Counted from the first letter of the stretch, positions 33,947 to 44,984 are shown. The stretch is 64,000 nt of DNA from Roseovarius tolerans (GCF_900109855.1 NZ_FOBO01000014.1:1-64000); one strand, 5' to 3'. Program-made: numbers and translations. Notes: generated from the letters alone by a model not told the origin.

Positions 33947-34598
33947 CACCGCCAAGGAAAACACCAATGGCCAGCCGCGTTCGGGCGGCAAACCCTTCGG
34001 GCGAGGCCAGCCGCGAAGGGTCGAGCAGCGATTCCAGCGGCCACGGGCGCAGCATGTCGAGCAAAAGTGCTGCGGCCTTCCCGGTATCATCCAAGCTGAT
34101 CTCCGCGCGTGCGACCCCGCGATCCAACTCCGCGGTCAGAATGCGCAGATCCCGCTGCATCAGCCGATCCACCAGATCACGCCCGATCTCGGGACAGGCG
34201 GGGACCTGAGCCATGAAGGTCCGCAGGATTTCCAGCGGCAAGCCGTAGCCCTGATGACGCGCATTGCGGGACATGAGACGGGTCAGTCGTTCGGCAATCG
34301 GCAGGGCAGTTTCAGGCGTGGACAAGGGCTGAATGAATTGCTCGGCGACCTTGTCCATATAAGCGCGCAAGAGCGTGGTCCGGCTCGGAAAGACATCGTA
34401 GAGCGTGCGCTTCGACATCCCCGCATGGCGCGCGATCGCCTGCATCGTTGCCCCGTCCAGCCCAGCCTCCGAATGCAGTTCTTCGAGCGCGGCGAAAATC
34501 GCCTTGCGCCGGGCGTCTGTCGACAATGTCACCGGTCGGCCACGCCGTGCCGGATCACACTGCCCGATTTGCGGGCGCTTTACCGGTATCGACCCCAT
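33933..34598 (-). CDS. TetR-family repressor, probable regulator of the adjacent RND pump
   Basis: A 221-residue regulator. After a basic N-terminal tail, the TetR helix-turn-helix is clear (about 35–75: GLDGATMQAIARHAGMSKRT and LYDVFPSRTTLLRAY). The rest forms the helical ligand-binding/dimer domain (LEILRTFMAQVP, GKAAALLLDMLRPWP). It is divergent from acrA-like 34734, and a perfect palindrome at 34660–34687 lies between the two starts. Drug- or solvent-induced derepression of the pump is the usual logic of such pairs; the inducer is unknown. Confidence 0.92.
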   Translation of the reverse strand: MGSIPVKRPQIGQCDPARRGRPVTLSTDARRKAIFAALEELHSEAGLDGATMQAIARHAGMSKRTLYDVFPSRTTLLRAYMDKVAEQFIQPLSTPETALPIAERLTRLMSRNARHQGYGLPLEILRTFMAQVPACPEIGRDLVDRLMQRDLRILTAELDRGVARAEISLDDTGKAAALLLDMLRPWPLESLLDPSRLASPEGFAARTRLAIGVFLGGVMAR

Positions 34599-34659
34599 TC
34601 ATCCCCGCACAGTCACTGTGCGCCCCCAATTGCGCGCTTGCCATTTTCAAACGCGTCAT

Positions 34660-34687
34660 ATTTATAAAACCCTAAAGTTTTATAAAT
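34660..34687. promoter_or_regulatory. 28-bp perfect inverted repeat, candidate TetR operator
   Basis: Two 11-bp arms, ATTTATAAAAC and GTTTTATAAAT, flank the spacer CCTAAA between the TetR and RND genes. It is strikingly AT-rich in GC-rich surroundings and probably overlaps the divergent promoters. Assignment to this TetR is inferred from position and symmetry. Confidence 0.75.
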
Positions 34688-34733
34688 CAACGGACGCATG
34701 CGCGCCAATCCTTTATGCGTGAAAGGGCTTGTG

Positions 34734-35849
34734 ATGGCTTATCTCCCCCGTTTCATGGCTGCACTCGCGGCCTGTGCCTGCCTGATGCCAGCGGCCCTGA
34801 CGGCACAGCAGGGGCAAGGCCCTGCGCCAGTGACGGTGTTCACGGTCGAGCCGCAGGACGTGACATTGACCTCGCTCTTGCCCGGGCGCGTCGCCGCCTC
34901 CGCCGAGGCCGAAGTGCGCCCGCAGGTCAACGGCATCATCATCGAACGCCTGTTCGAGGAAGGCGCGGATGTGTCCGAGAATGATCCGCTCTATCAGATC
35001 GACCGGGCGACCTATGAGGCCACCGTCCGACAGGCACGCGCCAGCGTGGCACAGGCCGAGGCACAACTGCGCGCCGCCGAACGCGAGGCGAACCGGTTGG
35101 TCGAACTGCAATCGCGCAACGTGGCCAGCGAGCAGGCGCTCGATGAGGCGATATCGGCGCGTGACAGCGCCGAGGCCGGGCTGGAACTGGCGCGCGCGCA
35201 ACTCAACTCCGCCGAGATCGAGCTGTCGCGCACCACGATCCGCGCGCGGCTTTCTGGCCGGATCGGCCTGTCGCAGACCTCGCAAGGCGCGCTCGTGACC
35301 GCCAGCCAGGCGCAGCCGCTGGCGGTGATCCGCAATATCAACCCGGTCTATGTGGACGTCACCCAATCCGCCGCCGACCTGCTCCGCTGGCGGCGCGGCG
35401 AGACCGAAGAGGAATTGCGCGGCGCAGATGCGACCGTGCGGCTGATCCTCGCGGATGGCTCGGACTATTCCGAAACCGGCCAGCTCAAGGCCGCCGAGCC
35501 GAATGTCGATCCGCAGACCGGCGTGGTGACGCTGCGCATGCAGTTCGACAATCCCGATCTGCTGCTCTTGCCCGGCATGTATGTGCAGGTCAACATGCCC
35601 GTCGAGGTGGCCGAATCCGTCTATCTTGTCCCGCAGGAAGGCGTCGTGCGCGACCGGCGCGGGCGGCCCAACGCATGGGTGGTGAACGAAGACAACGTGA
35701 TCGAGGAGCGCACGATCAGCATCCTGCAGGACCGGGGCAACCAATGGGTTGTGGACGAGGGGCTAAATCCCGGGGATCGCATCGTCGTCTCCGGCTTTCA
35801 GAAAACCGCAGCAGGGGCGACAGTGACCCCCGAACCGCGCGCAGAATAA
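34734..35849 (+). CDS. RND efflux periplasmic adaptor, AcrA/MexA-like
   Basis: Membrane-fusion protein linking the inner-membrane RND pump to an outer-membrane channel. ATG 34734 begins MAYLPRFMAALAACACLMPA; Cys14 in LAAC could be lipidated as in AcrA, or the leader may be cleaved after TA. Domain order is lipoyl-like strand (TLTSLLPGRVAASAEAEVRP), alpha-hairpin (about 95–165; QARASVAQAEAQLRAAEREA), second lipoyl half (LSRTTIRARLSGRIG) and beta-barrel (GSDYSETGQLKAAEPNVD). The length of 371 residues is normal. It is followed 20 bases later by the pump gene. Confidence 0.93.
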   Translation: MAYLPRFMAALAACACLMPAALTAQQGQGPAPVTVFTVEPQDVTLTSLLPGRVAASAEAEVRPQVNGIIIERLFEEGADVSENDPLYQIDRATYEATVRQARASVAQAEAQLRAAEREANRLVELQSRNVASEQALDEAISARDSAEAGLELARAQLNSAEIELSRTTIRARLSGRIGLSQTSQGALVTASQAQPLAVIRNINPVYVDVTQSAADLLRWRRGETEEELRGADATVRLILADGSDYSETGQLKAAEPNVDPQTGVVTLRMQFDNPDLLLLPGMYVQVNMPVEVAESVYLVPQEGVVRDRRGRPNAWVVNEDNVIEERTISILQDRGNQWVVDEGLNPGDRIVVSGFQKTAAGATVTPEPRAE

Positions 35850-35869
35850 CCGGGCAAAGGACGTAAAGC

Positions 35870-38800
35870 ATGGCACGTTTCTTCATCGACCGCCCGGTCT
35901 TTGCCTGGGTCATCTCGATCCTGATCATGGGCGTGGGCGTACTGGCGATCCGGCTCTTGCCGGTGGCGCAATATCCCGAGATTGCCCCGCCCTCGGTCAC
36001 GGTGGCCGCCAACTATCCCGGCGCCTCCGCCGACACGGTCGCCAATACCGTGACGCAGGTGATCGAACAGCAGATGACCGGGCTCGATGGGCTGCGCTAT
36101 TTCTCGTCGCGCTCCACCTCGCAGGGCAATGCCGAGATCACGCTGACCTTCGAGACCGGCACCGATGCCGATATCGCGCAGGTGCAGGTGCAAAACAAAC
36201 TGGGTCAGGCCACGCCGCTCCTGCCGGAAATCGTGCAGCGTCAGGGCATCACGGTCGAGAAATCCTCGGCCGGGTTCCTGATGGTCGTGGGCATGATCTC
36301 GACCGACGGCGCGCTCGAACAGGTGGACTTGTCTGACTACATGTCGACCAACCTCGTGGACGAGTTGAGCCGCGTCGAGGGCGTCGGCTCAGTGCAGGTC
36401 TTCGGCTCGGAATACGCGATGCGCATCTGGCTCGACCCGTCCAAGCTGGCGGCGTTCGGCATGTCTCCGTCCGAAGTAGTGGCCGCCGTCTCGGCGCAGA
36501 ATGCGCAGATTTCGGCGGGGGCGTTCGGCGCACGGCCCGCAGTCGACGGCCAGCAACTCAACGCCACGATCACCGCGCAATCGCTGCTGAGCACGCCCGA
36601 GGATTTCCGCCAGATCGTGCTGCGCGCCGAGACCGATGGCGGTCTCGTGCTGCTCGATGACGTGGCCCGAGTCGAGATCGGCGCGCAGAACTATGCCACG
36701 ACGGCGCGCTTCAACACCGATCCTGCGGCAGGCATGGCGATCACGCTGGCACCGGGGGCCAACGCGCTCGACACCGCGCGCGCGATCAAGGAACGTATGG
36801 CCGAATTCGCCCGCTTCTTCCCCGAGGGCGTCGATTACGTGATCCCCTATGACACCACGCCCTTTGTGGAGATTTCGATCAAGGAGGTGGTCAAGACTCT
36901 CTTCGAGGCCATCGGACTGGTGTTCCTCGTGATGCTGCTCTTCCTGCAAAATCTGCGCGCCACGCTCATTCCGACGCTTGCCTTGCCGGTGGTGCTTCTG
37001 GGCACCTTCGGGGTGCTCGCCGCCGCCGGTTTCTCTATCAACACGCTCACCATGCTGGCGATGGTGCTGGCCATCGGCCTTCTGGTCGATGACGCCATCG
37101 TTGTGGTCGAGAATGTCGAACGGATCATGGAGGAAGAGGGCCTGCCGCCGCGCGAGGCCACGCATAAATCCATGGGCCAGATCACCGGCGCGCTGGTCGG
37201 CATCGCCATGGTGCTCTCGGCGGTCTTCGTGCCGATGGCTTTCTTTCCCGGCTCCACCGGCGTGATCTACCAGCAATTCGCGATCACCATCGTCTCGGCG
37301 ATGGCGCTCTCGGTGGTGGTGGCGATCACGCTGACACCTGCGCTCTGTGCCTCACTGCTAAAACCCAAGGGGCATGAGCCGAAACGCGGCCCGTTCGCGT
37401 GGTTCAACACCGGATTCAGCAAGCTGACCAACGGATATACCGGCACGGTGCGCTGGTCGGTGCGCCGCCCGGTGCGGGTCTTCGTGGTCTATCTCGCACT
37501 CGCCCTCGGCATGGCGCTGATGTTCCTGCGCACCCCCACCGGGTTCCTGCCCGAGGAGGATCAGGGCATTCTCTTCACCCTCATCCAGACCCCGACGGGA
37601 TCGACCGCCGAGCGCACGCTCGACGTGGTGAAACAGGTCGAGAATTACTACCTCGAACAGGAATCCGAAGTGGTCGACTCGATGTTCGGCGTCGTCGGTT
37701 TCAGCTTTTCGGGCAACGGTCAGAACATGGGCCTCGCCTTCGTGCAGCTAAAGGATTGGGACGAACGCCCGCGACCCGATCAAAGCGTGCAGGCCCTCGC
37801 CGGTCGCGCCTTTGGTGCGTTCAGCCATATCCGCGACGCGCAGGTTTTCCCGGTGGTGCCACCCTCGGTGATCGAACTGGGCAACGTCTCGGGGTTCGAC
37901 TTCTACCTGCAGGCACGTGGCGGGCAGAGCCATGGAGATCTGATGGCGGCGCGCAATCAGCTTCTGGGGATGGCCGCGCAAAGCGATCTCATCGCCTCGG
38001 CGCGACCCAACGGGCTAGAGGACGCGGCGCAGTTCAACCTCGATATCGACTGGCGCAAGGCCGGGGCGATGGGGCTGACGCCGACCGATGTCGGCGAGTT
38101 GCTGCAAATCGCCTGGGCGGGCACCTATGTGAACGATTTCCTCGATCAGGGCCGGATCAAGCGCGTCTATGTGCAGGGCGAATCCGAGGCCCGCGCCACC
38201 CCTACCGATATCGACAAGTGGCGCGTGCGCAACGCAAGCGGCGGGCTGGTCCCATTCTCGAATTTCGCCGAAGGCAACTGGGATTACGGCGCGCAGGGGC
38301 TATACCGCTATAACGGCATTCCCTCGGTACAGTTGCAGGGCTCTCCCGCGCCCGGCGTCTCGACCGGCGAGGCGATGGCCGAAATGGAGCGGCTTGCCAC
38401 AGAGCTTGGCACGGGTTTCGAGCTGGCGTGGACCGGGCTTTCCCTGGAAGAACGCGAATCGGGCAATCAGGCACCGCTTCTCTATGCGCTCTCGCTGGCC
38501 GCCGTGTTCCTGTCGCTGGCCGCGCTCTATGAAAGCTGGTCAATCCCCTTCGCCGTGATGCTCGCCATGCCCATCGGCATCGTCGGCGCGCTCACCGGCG
38601 CATGGCTCGGCGGGTTCGAGAACGGCGTGTTCTTTCAGGTTGGCCTGCTCACCGTCATCGGCCTCACCGGCAAGAACGCGATCCTGATCGTGGAGTTTGC
38701 CCGCGAACGGCACGAGGCGGGCGACCGCGTGATCGAGGCGGTGGCGACGGCGGCGCGGCAACGCTTCCGCCCGATCATCATGACCTCGATGGCCTTCTCG

Positions 38801-38974
38801 CTTGGCGTTTTGCCACTGGTGCTCAGTTCCGGCGCGGGCTCTGGCGGGCGCAACGCCATCGGCTCGGGCGTGCTCAGCGGCACGATCTCAGGCACGGTGC
38901 TGGGCGTGGTCTTCGTGCCGCTCTTCTTCGTGATCGTGACGCGCCTGTTCCGGCGCGGCGCGGCCAAGCAATAG
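35870..38974 (+). CDS. RND multidrug efflux pump, AcrB/HAE1 family
   Basis: Proton-driven inner-membrane efflux transporter, 1034 residues, the usual length. N-terminus is the family form ([20 protein letters not shown]). The proton-relay Asp pair is in [17 protein letters not shown] in TM4, and the two large periplasmic loops and second six-helix half ([20 protein letters not shown], with Lys) are intact. It forms an operon with the adaptor upstream. No outer-membrane channel gene follows, so TolC would have to be encoded elsewhere. Substrates cannot be read from the sequence. Confidence 0.96.
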   Translation: MARFFIDRPVFAWVISILIMGVGVLAIRLLPVAQYPEIAPPSVTVAANYPGASADTVANTVTQVIEQQMTGLDGLRYFSSRSTSQGNAEITLTFETGTDADIAQVQVQNKLGQATPLLPEIVQRQGITVEKSSAGFLMVVGMISTDGALEQVDLSDYMSTNLVDELSRVEGVGSVQVFGSEYAMRIWLDPSKLAAFGMSPSEVVAAVSAQNAQISAGAFGARPAVDGQQLNATITAQSLLSTPEDFRQIVLRAETDGGLVLLDDVARVEIGAQNYATTARFNTDPAAGMAITLAPGANALDTARAIKERMAEFARFFPEGVDYVIPYDTTPFVEISIKEVVKTLFEAIGLVFLVMLLFLQNLRATLIPTLALPVVLLGTFGVLAAAGFSINTLTMLAMVLAIGLLVDDAIVVVENVERIMEEEGLPPREATHKSMGQITGALVGIAMVLSAVFVPMAFFPGSTGVIYQQFAITIVSAMALSVVVAITLTPALCASLLKPKGHEPKRGPFAWFNTGFSKLTNGYTGTVRWSVRRPVRVFVVYLALALGMALMFLRTPTGFLPEEDQGILFTLIQTPTGSTAERTLDVVKQVENYYLEQESEVVDSMFGVVGFSFSGNGQNMGLAFVQLKDWDERPRPDQSVQALAGRAFGAFSHIRDAQVFPVVPPSVIELGNVSGFDFYLQARGGQSHGDLMAARNQLLGMAAQSDLIASARPNGLEDAAQFNLDIDWRKAGAMGLTPTDVGELLQIAWAGTYVNDFLDQGRIKRVYVQGESEARATPTDIDKWRVRNASGGLVPFSNFAEGNWDYGAQGLYRYNGIPSVQLQGSPAPGVSTGEAMAEMERLATELGTGFELAWTGLSLEERESGNQAPLLYALSLAAVFLSLAALYESWSIPFAVMLAMPIGIVGALTGAWLGGFENGVFFQVGLLTVIGLTGKNAILIVEFARERHEAGDRVIEAVATAARQRFRPIIMTSMAFSLGVLPLVLSSGAGSGGRNAIGSGVLSGTISGTVLGVVFVPLFFVIVTRLFRRGAAKQ

Positions 38975-38976
38975 CC

Positions 38977-39822
38977 TCAGTCCACCGCGATATTGTCGAT
39001 CAGCCGTACCCCCGCGAGCCACGCCGCTGCAAACAGCCGCGCCGGGCGCGTTGGGGCGGCAAGTGCGGAAAGGTCGTCCTGCGCCCGCAGGTCGAGGTAA
39101 TCGACCCCGGTGAACCCGGCCCGCTCAAGCTGCGCCTCGGCCTGTGCCTGCAACCCGGAAAAATCCTCTCCGGCGCGCAAGCCCTCGGCAATCTTTTCCA
39201 TCTCTTCGAAGAGTACGGGTGCCTTGGTGCGCGCCCGGTCGGACAAGAGCAGGTTGCGCGACGACAGCGCCAACCCGTCGATGTCGCGGATCGTCGGGCA
39301 GCCATGCACGGTGATCGGAATATCCAGATCCCGCGCCATGCGCCGCACCACCATGAATTGCTGGTAATCCTTTTCACCGAAAAACGCGTCGGTCGCAGCG
39401 GTCTGGGTGAAAAGCTTGGTCACCACCGTGGCCACCCCATCGAAATGACCGGGACGCCAGGCCCCCTCCATCACATCGGTCAGACCGGAGACAGAAACCG
39501 TGGTCGCGAAATGCGCGGGATACATCTGGTCGCCATCCGGCACCCAGAGCGCATCAACGCCAAAACGCTCCAGCTTGCGCGCATCCTCGACCTCGGTCCT
39601 TGGATAATTCTTCAAATCCTCGGGATTGTTGAACTGCTTGGGGTTTACGAAAATCGTCACGATCACCCGGTCGCACCGCGCCTTGGCCGCCGCCACCAGC
39701 GACAGATGCCCGTCATGCAGCGCGCCCATTGTGGGCACGACGCCGATGGTTTCGCCCGCGCGGATGAAGGGACGGGTGAGATCGCGCAGGTCACTCAGCG
39801 CGCGCAGAATCGGGGCGGTCAT
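38977..39822 (-). CDS. panC: Pantoate–beta-alanine ligase
   Basis: PanC joins pantoate and beta-alanine with ATP to make pantothenate, precursor of CoA. The 281-residue protein carries the cytidylyltransferase-like motif [14 protein letters not shown] (about 30–43) and the second motif [25 protein letters not shown] is a PanC signature. It overlaps the panB stop by four bases and is the second gene of a panB–panC operon. Its stop is two bases from the convergent RND gene. Confidence 0.97.
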   Translation of the reverse strand: MTAPILRALSDLRDLTRPFIRAGETIGVVPTMGALHDGHLSLVAAAKARCDRVIVTIFVNPKQFNNPEDLKNYPRTEVEDARKLERFGVDALWVPDGDQMYPAHFATTVSVSGLTDVMEGAWRPGHFDGVATVVTKLFTQTAATDAFFGEKDYQQFMVVRRMARDLDIPITVHGCPTIRDIDGLALSSRNLLLSDRARTKAPVLFEEMEKIAEGLRAGEDFSGLQAQAEAQLERAGFTGVDYLDLRAQDDLSALAAPTRPARLFAAAWLAGVRLIDNIAVD

Positions 39823-40646
39823 GCCTTTGGGGCCTTGTCGGAAAACACATGTTCCGGTGCGGGAAAGCGGCGGCTGCGCACCTCCCCGGCATAGGCCGCG
39901 ATCGCAGCCTCGCCATCCTCGCCCAAATTGCCGTACCGCTTGACGAATTTCGGCTTGAACGCGGTAAAGAGGCCGAGCATGTCATCGACCACGAGGATCT
40001 GCCCGTCGCACCCCACCGAGGCCCCGATGCCGATGGTGGGAATGCTGATACCGGCGGTGATCTCGTCGGCCAACGTCGCGGGCACCTTCTCCAGCACCAC
40101 CGAAAACGCGCCCGCCTCATCGACGGCGCGCGCGTCCGCAACAAGCGCCTCTGCCGCCGCCCCCCGGCCCTGCACCTTGTAGCCACCGAGCGTATTGATG
40201 GATTGCGGCGTCAACCCGATATGCGCCATCACCGGCACACCCCGCGCCACGAGAACGTTGATGGTTTCAGCCATGTGCCGCCCGCCTTCGAGCTTGACTG
40301 CCGCCGCGCCCGTTTCCGCCATCAGCTTTGCTGCATTGCGGAACGCCTGTGCCGGGCTTTCCTCGTAAGACCCGAACGGCATGTCGACGACCATCATGGC
40401 GCGTGACAGCCCTCGCGCCACCGCCTGCCCGTGCAGGATCATCATCTCCATCGTCACGCCAAGCGTCGATGGCAAACCGTGCAGCACCATCCCCACGCTG
40501 TCGCCCACCAGAACGAAATCGCAATGTTCGTCCATCATCTGGGCCATCGGCGTTGTATAGGCGGTCAGGCTGACGATGGGCGTCCCGCCCTTCATCGCCC
40601 TTATGTCATCGGGCAGCGGGGCGGATTTCTGGGCAGTGGCGCTCAT
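39819..40646 (-). CDS. panB: 3-methyl-2-oxobutanoate hydroxymethyltransferase
   Basis: PanB transfers a hydroxymethyl group from methylenetetrahydrofolate to ketoisovalerate, the first step of pantothenate synthesis. The 275-residue TIM barrel contains [13 protein letters not shown], the metal-site [11 protein letters not shown] and the [10 protein letters not shown] and [14 protein letters not shown] segments typical of the family. It is first in the panBC operon. The upstream 40647–40840 spacer is shared with the divergent dimethylglycine-dehydrogenase-type gene. Confidence 0.97.
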   Translation of the reverse strand: MSATAQKSAPLPDDIRAMKGGTPIVSLTAYTTPMAQMMDEHCDFVLVGDSVGMVLHGLPSTLGVTMEMMILHGQAVARGLSRAMMVVDMPFGSYEESPAQAFRNAAKLMAETGAAAVKLEGGRHMAETINVLVARGVPVMAHIGLTPQSINTLGGYKVQGRGAAAEALVADARAVDEAGAFSVVLEKVPATLADEITAGISIPTIGIGASVGCDGQILVVDDMLGLFTAFKPKFVKRYGNLGEDGEAAIAAYAGEVRSRRFPAPEHVFSDKAPKA

Positions 40647-40840
40647 GGCGGTCTTTCGATTGTCTCTGCGTTGCGGCGCAAGCTAGCAAGGCTGGCAGGG
40701 GAAATCCACAACTCAGTTTTGCACCGGCGAGGGCGGCAAACGTCGCTTTTGGGCGGCTTTGTGTCGGCTGAATTTCGCACGGATTGGCAGGACTGATAAA
40801 GATCGCCCAAACACCGCATACCCCAAGGGAGTCGCATGCC

Positions 40841-43348
40841 ATGAAAACCCAAGTCAAAGCCCTCGTCGTCGGCGGCGGTGCCGTCGGCACCTCCATCGCC
40901 TATCATCTGGCCAAGGCGGGCTGGGACGATGTCATGCTGCTGGAGCGCGACGAGCTGACCTCGGGCTCGACATGGCACGCGGCGGGGCTTCTGCCGCTCT
41001 TCAACATGTCCTACGCCACGACCCACATCCACAAGTATTCGGTCGATTTCTACAAGACGCTGGAGGAAGAGACCGGGCTCAACGCCGGGTTCGCCGTGGT
41101 CGGCAACCTGCGCATGGCGCAGACCGACGCGCGCATGGACGAATACATGCTCTACGCCTCGACCGCCGAAACCTGCGGCGTGGCCTATGAATGGCTGACG
41201 CCGGAGCAGATCAAGGAGCGCTGGCCGCTGATCGAGACCTCCGACCTCAAGGGCGCGATCTACCACACCGAGGACGGCTACATTAACCCCGCCGACGTGA
41301 CCCAGGCGATGGCCAAGGGCGCGCGCCAGCGGGGCGTGATGATCGAGCGCAAATGGCAGGCCGATGCGTTCCACTGGAATGGCGCGGCGTGGGAAGTCAC
41401 CTGCACCAAGATGGTCGAAAAGGGCGGCAACCTCGTGCCCTCGGACGAGCAGATCGTGATCACCGCCGAGCATGTCGTGACAGCCTCCGGCAACCATGCG
41501 CAGACTACCGCGAAGAAACTGGGCATCAAGATCCCCGCAATCCCGGTCGAGCATCAGTTCATCGTGATGGACAAGGACCCGGCACTCGTCGATTATCGCG
41601 CTAATGGCGGGCGGGAACACCCGGTGATCCGCGAAGCCGATGCGCAATCCTACGTGCGCGAAGAGCGTGGCGGCTGGATTCTCGGGGTCTATGAGAAGAA
41701 CGCGCCCGCCTGCTTTGAATACGGCGTGCCCGACAGTTTCCGCGCCGACCTCTTCCCGCTCGACCTGGAGCGGATCGAAGAGCAATATATGGCGATGATC
41801 CACCGCATCCCGTCCTGCGAGGAAAGCGGTCTCAAGGACGATTTCAACGGCCCGATCTGCTACACGCCCGACGGCAACCCGCTGGTCGGCCCCGCGCCGG
41901 GGCTGCGCAACATGTGGCTGGCTGAGGGCTTCAGCTTCGGCATCACCGCTGCTGGCGGCACCGGCTATTACCTCGCGCAGCTGATGGTCGAGGGCGAGGC
42001 CGAAATCGACATGGCGAGCCTCGACCCCAAGCGCTATTCCTCGAACTGGATGACCACCGAATTCGCCGCGCGCAAGAACGAGGAGGCCTATGACCACGTC
42101 TATATCCTGCACCACCCCGACGAGGAGCGCCCCGCCGCCCGTCCTCTGCGTACCGTCCCGGCCTATGACCGGCAAAAGGCGCGCGGCGCGCAGTTCGGCT
42201 TTGTCAACGGCTGGGAGCGGCCCAATTACTATGGCCCCGTGGGCGCACCTGATACCTTCGATCACGACGCCCGCAGCTTCCGCCGGGGCGGCTGGTGGCA
42301 ACATGCCGTGGACGAGGCCAAGGCGATCCGCGAGGGCGTCGGCCTGATCGACGCCACAGCCTTTACGAAGCACTTGATCAAGGGGCCGGGGGCCACCGCC
42401 TTCCTCGACTGGTTCACCTGCAACAAGCTGCCGAAAGTGGGCCGCATCAACCTGACCTATGCGCTCACCGATCACGGCACGACCCGCACGGAATACACCA
42501 TCGTGCGCCTGAAGGAGCACGAATATTACTGCGTCTCCGCAGGGGCATGGACGGAATACGACGCCGACTACCTGCGCAAGGCGGCCGAGGACATGGCCCC
42601 CGAATTCGGCTATATCGAGATTCAGGACGTGACCACGCAATGGGGCGTCTTCGCCATCGCCGGTCCGAAATCGCGCGACGTGCTGCTTGAGGTGATCAAG
42701 GACGCCGATCCGGCAACGGCGCTGTCCAACAAGCGGTTCCCCTGGCTCTCGGCGCGGCAGATCGAACTGGGCATGTGCCCGGTCAACGCCATCCGCGTCG
42801 CCTATACCGGCGAGTTGGGCTGGGAATTGCACCATCCGATCGAGATGCAGAACTACCTCTTTGATCTGCTGGAGAAGGCGGGCGAAAAGCATGGGATGAA
42901 GCTGGTGGGCGCGCGCGCGCAAAACTGGCTGCGGCAGGAGAAAAGCTATCGCGCCTTCGGCAATGAGCTGGGCCGCGATGCAACGCCTTTGGAGGCCGAC
43001 CTGCCCCGCTTCGTCGATCTCGACAAGGAGTTCCGCGGCAAGGAGAAACTGGTCGAAACCGGCGTGCGGGTGAAATGCTGCACGCTGCTGATCGACGGGC
43101 CCGAAGATGCCGACCCCTGGGGCCGCGAGGTGCTCTATACCGAGGACGGCACCCGCGTCGGTCGCCTGACCTCGGGCGGCTATTCGGTGGCCTTCGGGAA
43201 ATCCATCGGCATGGGCTACGTCAAACCAGAGCTTGCGGTCGAAGGCACGAAGCTGCAGGTCAAGATGCTCGACCGGCTCTGGGAGGCGACAGTCACCTGC
43301 GACAGCCCCTATGACCCCAAGAACGAGACCATCCGCAAGGATGGCTAG
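40841..43348 (+). CDS. Dimethylglycine/sarcosine-dehydrogenase-type flavoenzyme with GcvT domain
   Basis: An 835-residue enzyme: N-terminal FAD-binding oxidoreductase (DAO fold, about 1–400) fused to an aminomethyltransferase/GcvT-like folate domain (about 430–830). The Rossmann motif is VVGGGAVGTSIAYHLAKAG (about 9–27), and GSTWHAAGLLP contains the His that covalently holds FAD in the family. GcvT-side landmarks include YTIVRLKEHEYYCVSAG and RVAYTGELGWELHHP. It should demethylate dimethylglycine or sarcosine and pass the one-carbon unit to tetrahydrofolate. The choice between these substrates is not settled. The ATG at 40841 has AAGGGAG upstream. Confidence 0.9.
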   Translation: MKTQVKALVVGGGAVGTSIAYHLAKAGWDDVMLLERDELTSGSTWHAAGLLPLFNMSYATTHIHKYSVDFYKTLEEETGLNAGFAVVGNLRMAQTDARMDEYMLYASTAETCGVAYEWLTPEQIKERWPLIETSDLKGAIYHTEDGYINPADVTQAMAKGARQRGVMIERKWQADAFHWNGAAWEVTCTKMVEKGGNLVPSDEQIVITAEHVVTASGNHAQTTAKKLGIKIPAIPVEHQFIVMDKDPALVDYRANGGREHPVIREADAQSYVREERGGWILGVYEKNAPACFEYGVPDSFRADLFPLDLERIEEQYMAMIHRIPSCEESGLKDDFNGPICYTPDGNPLVGPAPGLRNMWLAEGFSFGITAAGGTGYYLAQLMVEGEAEIDMASLDPKRYSSNWMTTEFAARKNEEAYDHVYILHHPDEERPAARPLRTVPAYDRQKARGAQFGFVNGWERPNYYGPVGAPDTFDHDARSFRRGGWWQHAVDEAKAIREGVGLIDATAFTKHLIKGPGATAFLDWFTCNKLPKVGRINLTYALTDHGTTRTEYTIVRLKEHEYYCVSAGAWTEYDADYLRKAAEDMAPEFGYIEIQDVTTQWGVFAIAGPKSRDVLLEVIKDADPATALSNKRFPWLSARQIELGMCPVNAIRVAYTGELGWELHHPIEMQNYLFDLLEKAGEKHGMKLVGARAQNWLRQEKSYRAFGNELGRDATPLEADLPRFVDLDKEFRGKEKLVETGVRVKCCTLLIDGPEDADPWGREVLYTEDGTRVGRLTSGGYSVAFGKSIGMGYVKPELAVEGTKLQVKMLDRLWEATVTCDSPYDPKNETIRKDG

Positions 43349-44120
43349 GCGCATCCGGGTTCTGGTTGCGGGTCTCGCGCTGTTGGCTGCCATCGCGGCG
43401 CTTACCTATGATCAGAACCCTTTGACCCGTGCAGCGCAGGCGCACGCAGAGTCTGTGGCGAAGGTCAGCGCAGCAACTTACGTATCGCTGCGCGCGCTCA
43501 ATGCCTTTCTCTCGACGGCACAGGAGATTGAGCTTGGCGGGTCGCTGGTCGTGTCGGGTTCGGCGCAGCCACTCAAGATACTCGAGCCCATCGACGACAC
43601 CATCGAACGAGTCGCCGGCCTGATTTTCATGCTCATGGCGGTCTCAGGGGTGCTGGCTGTCGCGATGGGTCCCGTGGGCGGCATCGGATGGGCGCTCGTG
43701 GCGCTCGCGGCGTTGGTCTGGTTTGCACCGCGCTCGCGGGTTCCCGGGTTGCGCGCGCTGGTACAGCCTATGGGCTCCTACGGGCTGTTTCTTGGGCTGG
43801 CATTGCCGCTCGCCTTCGTGCTGGCTGCGACGTTTGCCGACAGAATGACCGAGCGCACCTATGCCCGCCATAACGCGACCATCGCGGAGCTCACAACCGA
43901 TATTGCCCCCGCGGACGTCACCGCCGAGACAACTGCCTGGCAAGATGTAGACAGGTATCGCCGCATGGCGGGTACTCTCTATTCACAGGCCGACACCCTC
44001 ATCGCGAGCTACCTCGCAATTCTTGCGGTTTTCGTGTTTCGCATATTCGTTTTTCCACTGGTCTTGCTTGGCCTGTTTTTTGCGATCACACGGCATTTTG
44101 CCCGCGATCACGACAAATAA
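43341..44120 (+). CDS. Polytopic membrane protein, function unknown
   Basis: The ATG at 43341 overlaps the end of the dehydrogenase gene by eight bases. The 259-residue protein has an N-terminal anchor (about 6–21), three membrane segments at about 92–110, 113–128 and 146–165, and a long hydrophobic C-terminal segment (222–250). Periplasm-facing parts lie around 25–90 and 165–215. I do not recognise the family. Overlap suggests co-translation with the methyl-amine enzyme, but a functional link is only inferred from the arrangement. Confidence 0.55.
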   Translation: MARRIRVLVAGLALLAAIAALTYDQNPLTRAAQAHAESVAKVSAATYVSLRALNAFLSTAQEIELGGSLVVSGSAQPLKILEPIDDTIERVAGLIFMLMAVSGVLAVAMGPVGGIGWALVALAALVWFAPRSRVPGLRALVQPMGSYGLFLGLALPLAFVLAATFADRMTERTYARHNATIAELTTDIAPADVTAETTAWQDVDRYRRMAGTLYSQADTLIASYLAILAVFVFRIFVFPLVLLGLFFAITRHFARDHDK

Positions 44121-44159
44121 CCTGGATAGTAAGTTCATACGCATTCGCCGATGCGTGCG

Positions 44160-44897
44160 CTACTTGTGGTGCTGGCGCAACCACCTGCGCCAAGCGCCCA
44201 CTGACCCGCGAAACACGTTGATATCAACGCCTCCCTCGACCCCCGGCACGATCCCGGTGCCGGTATATTGCCAGAACACCCAAGGGTGACCGGGATAGAC
44301 CTGATCGGGCGTTTTCGCCACCGAGCGCAGCCAGAATTCCGCCCGCACCTGTCCGATGCCGGTCTGCGCATAGAATTCCGGCGTGGTGTAGACGATCGGG
44401 CGCTGGCCGTAGTGACGCTCGACGATATCGAGGAAAATCTCGGCCTGACGCCGGACCTCGGCCCCCGGCGGGCGCACCGTGCAGGTGGGCGAAAACGGGT
44501 TCCACTCCATGTCGAGCACAGGCGGCAAGGCCTTGCCACGTTTCGGCACATTACGGATGAACCAGCGCGCCTGCACCTCCGGTGCCGTGCAGAAATAGTA
44601 GAAGTGATAGGCGCCGCGCGGCACACCGTGGCGCGCCGCCAGCTGCCAGTTGCGATCAAATTGCGGATCTTTCAGATCGCCGCCTTCGGTCGCCTTGATA
44701 AAGGCGAATGCGGCCCCCGAGAGCGCCACGCGCCGCCAGTCGATCTCATTCTGGAACCGCGCCACGTCGATGCCGTGCACCGCATAGCTGGCCGGACCGC
44801 GCGGCCCGAAATCCACCGGATCGTAATCGCCGAACCGCTCCGCCGAAACAGAAGGGGTGATCAAGCTGATCAGGCAAATGATAAAGACGCGCAACAT
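44160..44897 (-). CDS. GH25 lysozyme (muramidase)
   Basis: Cell-wall hydrolase of glycoside hydrolase family 25 (Cellosyl/Cpl-1 type). The ATG at 44897 opens on a signal peptide (MLRVFIICLISLITPSVSAE). The beta/alpha barrel carries HGIDVARFQ with catalytic-site Asp44, FAFIKATEG, GAYHFYYF and the acidic pair in LDMEW (Asp129, Glu131). The closing WQYTGTG and GGVDINVFRG motif is also intact. At 245 residues it is a single-domain enzyme without extra wall-binding modules. Role is probably peptidoglycan turnover. Confidence 0.92.
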   Translation of the reverse strand: MLRVFIICLISLITPSVSAERFGDYDPVDFGPRGPASYAVHGIDVARFQNEIDWRRVALSGAAFAFIKATEGGDLKDPQFDRNWQLAARHGVPRGAYHFYYFCTAPEVQARWFIRNVPKRGKALPPVLDMEWNPFSPTCTVRPPGAEVRRQAEIFLDIVERHYGQRPIVYTTPEFYAQTGIGQVRAEFWLRSVAKTPDQVYPGHPWVFWQYTGTGIVPGVEGGVDINVFRGSVGAWRRWLRQHHK

Positions 44898-44984
44898 CAG
44901 GCAAGACCCTAGAGCAATGAGGTTCACCAAAGGTTACCCGAAACGGGCCGAAAAGATCAGCCCGTTTCGCAAATATCTCGCGCC

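Noticed and set aside
35192..37276. Long minus-strand open frames opposite the RND genes
   Set aside because: Antisense shadows in GC-rich DNA; low-complexity composition rich in Arg, His and Gly.
40643..43393. 916-residue minus-strand frame opposite the dehydrogenase
   Set aside because: Antisense of a clear FAD/GcvT enzyme; no domain features and no ribosome-binding site.
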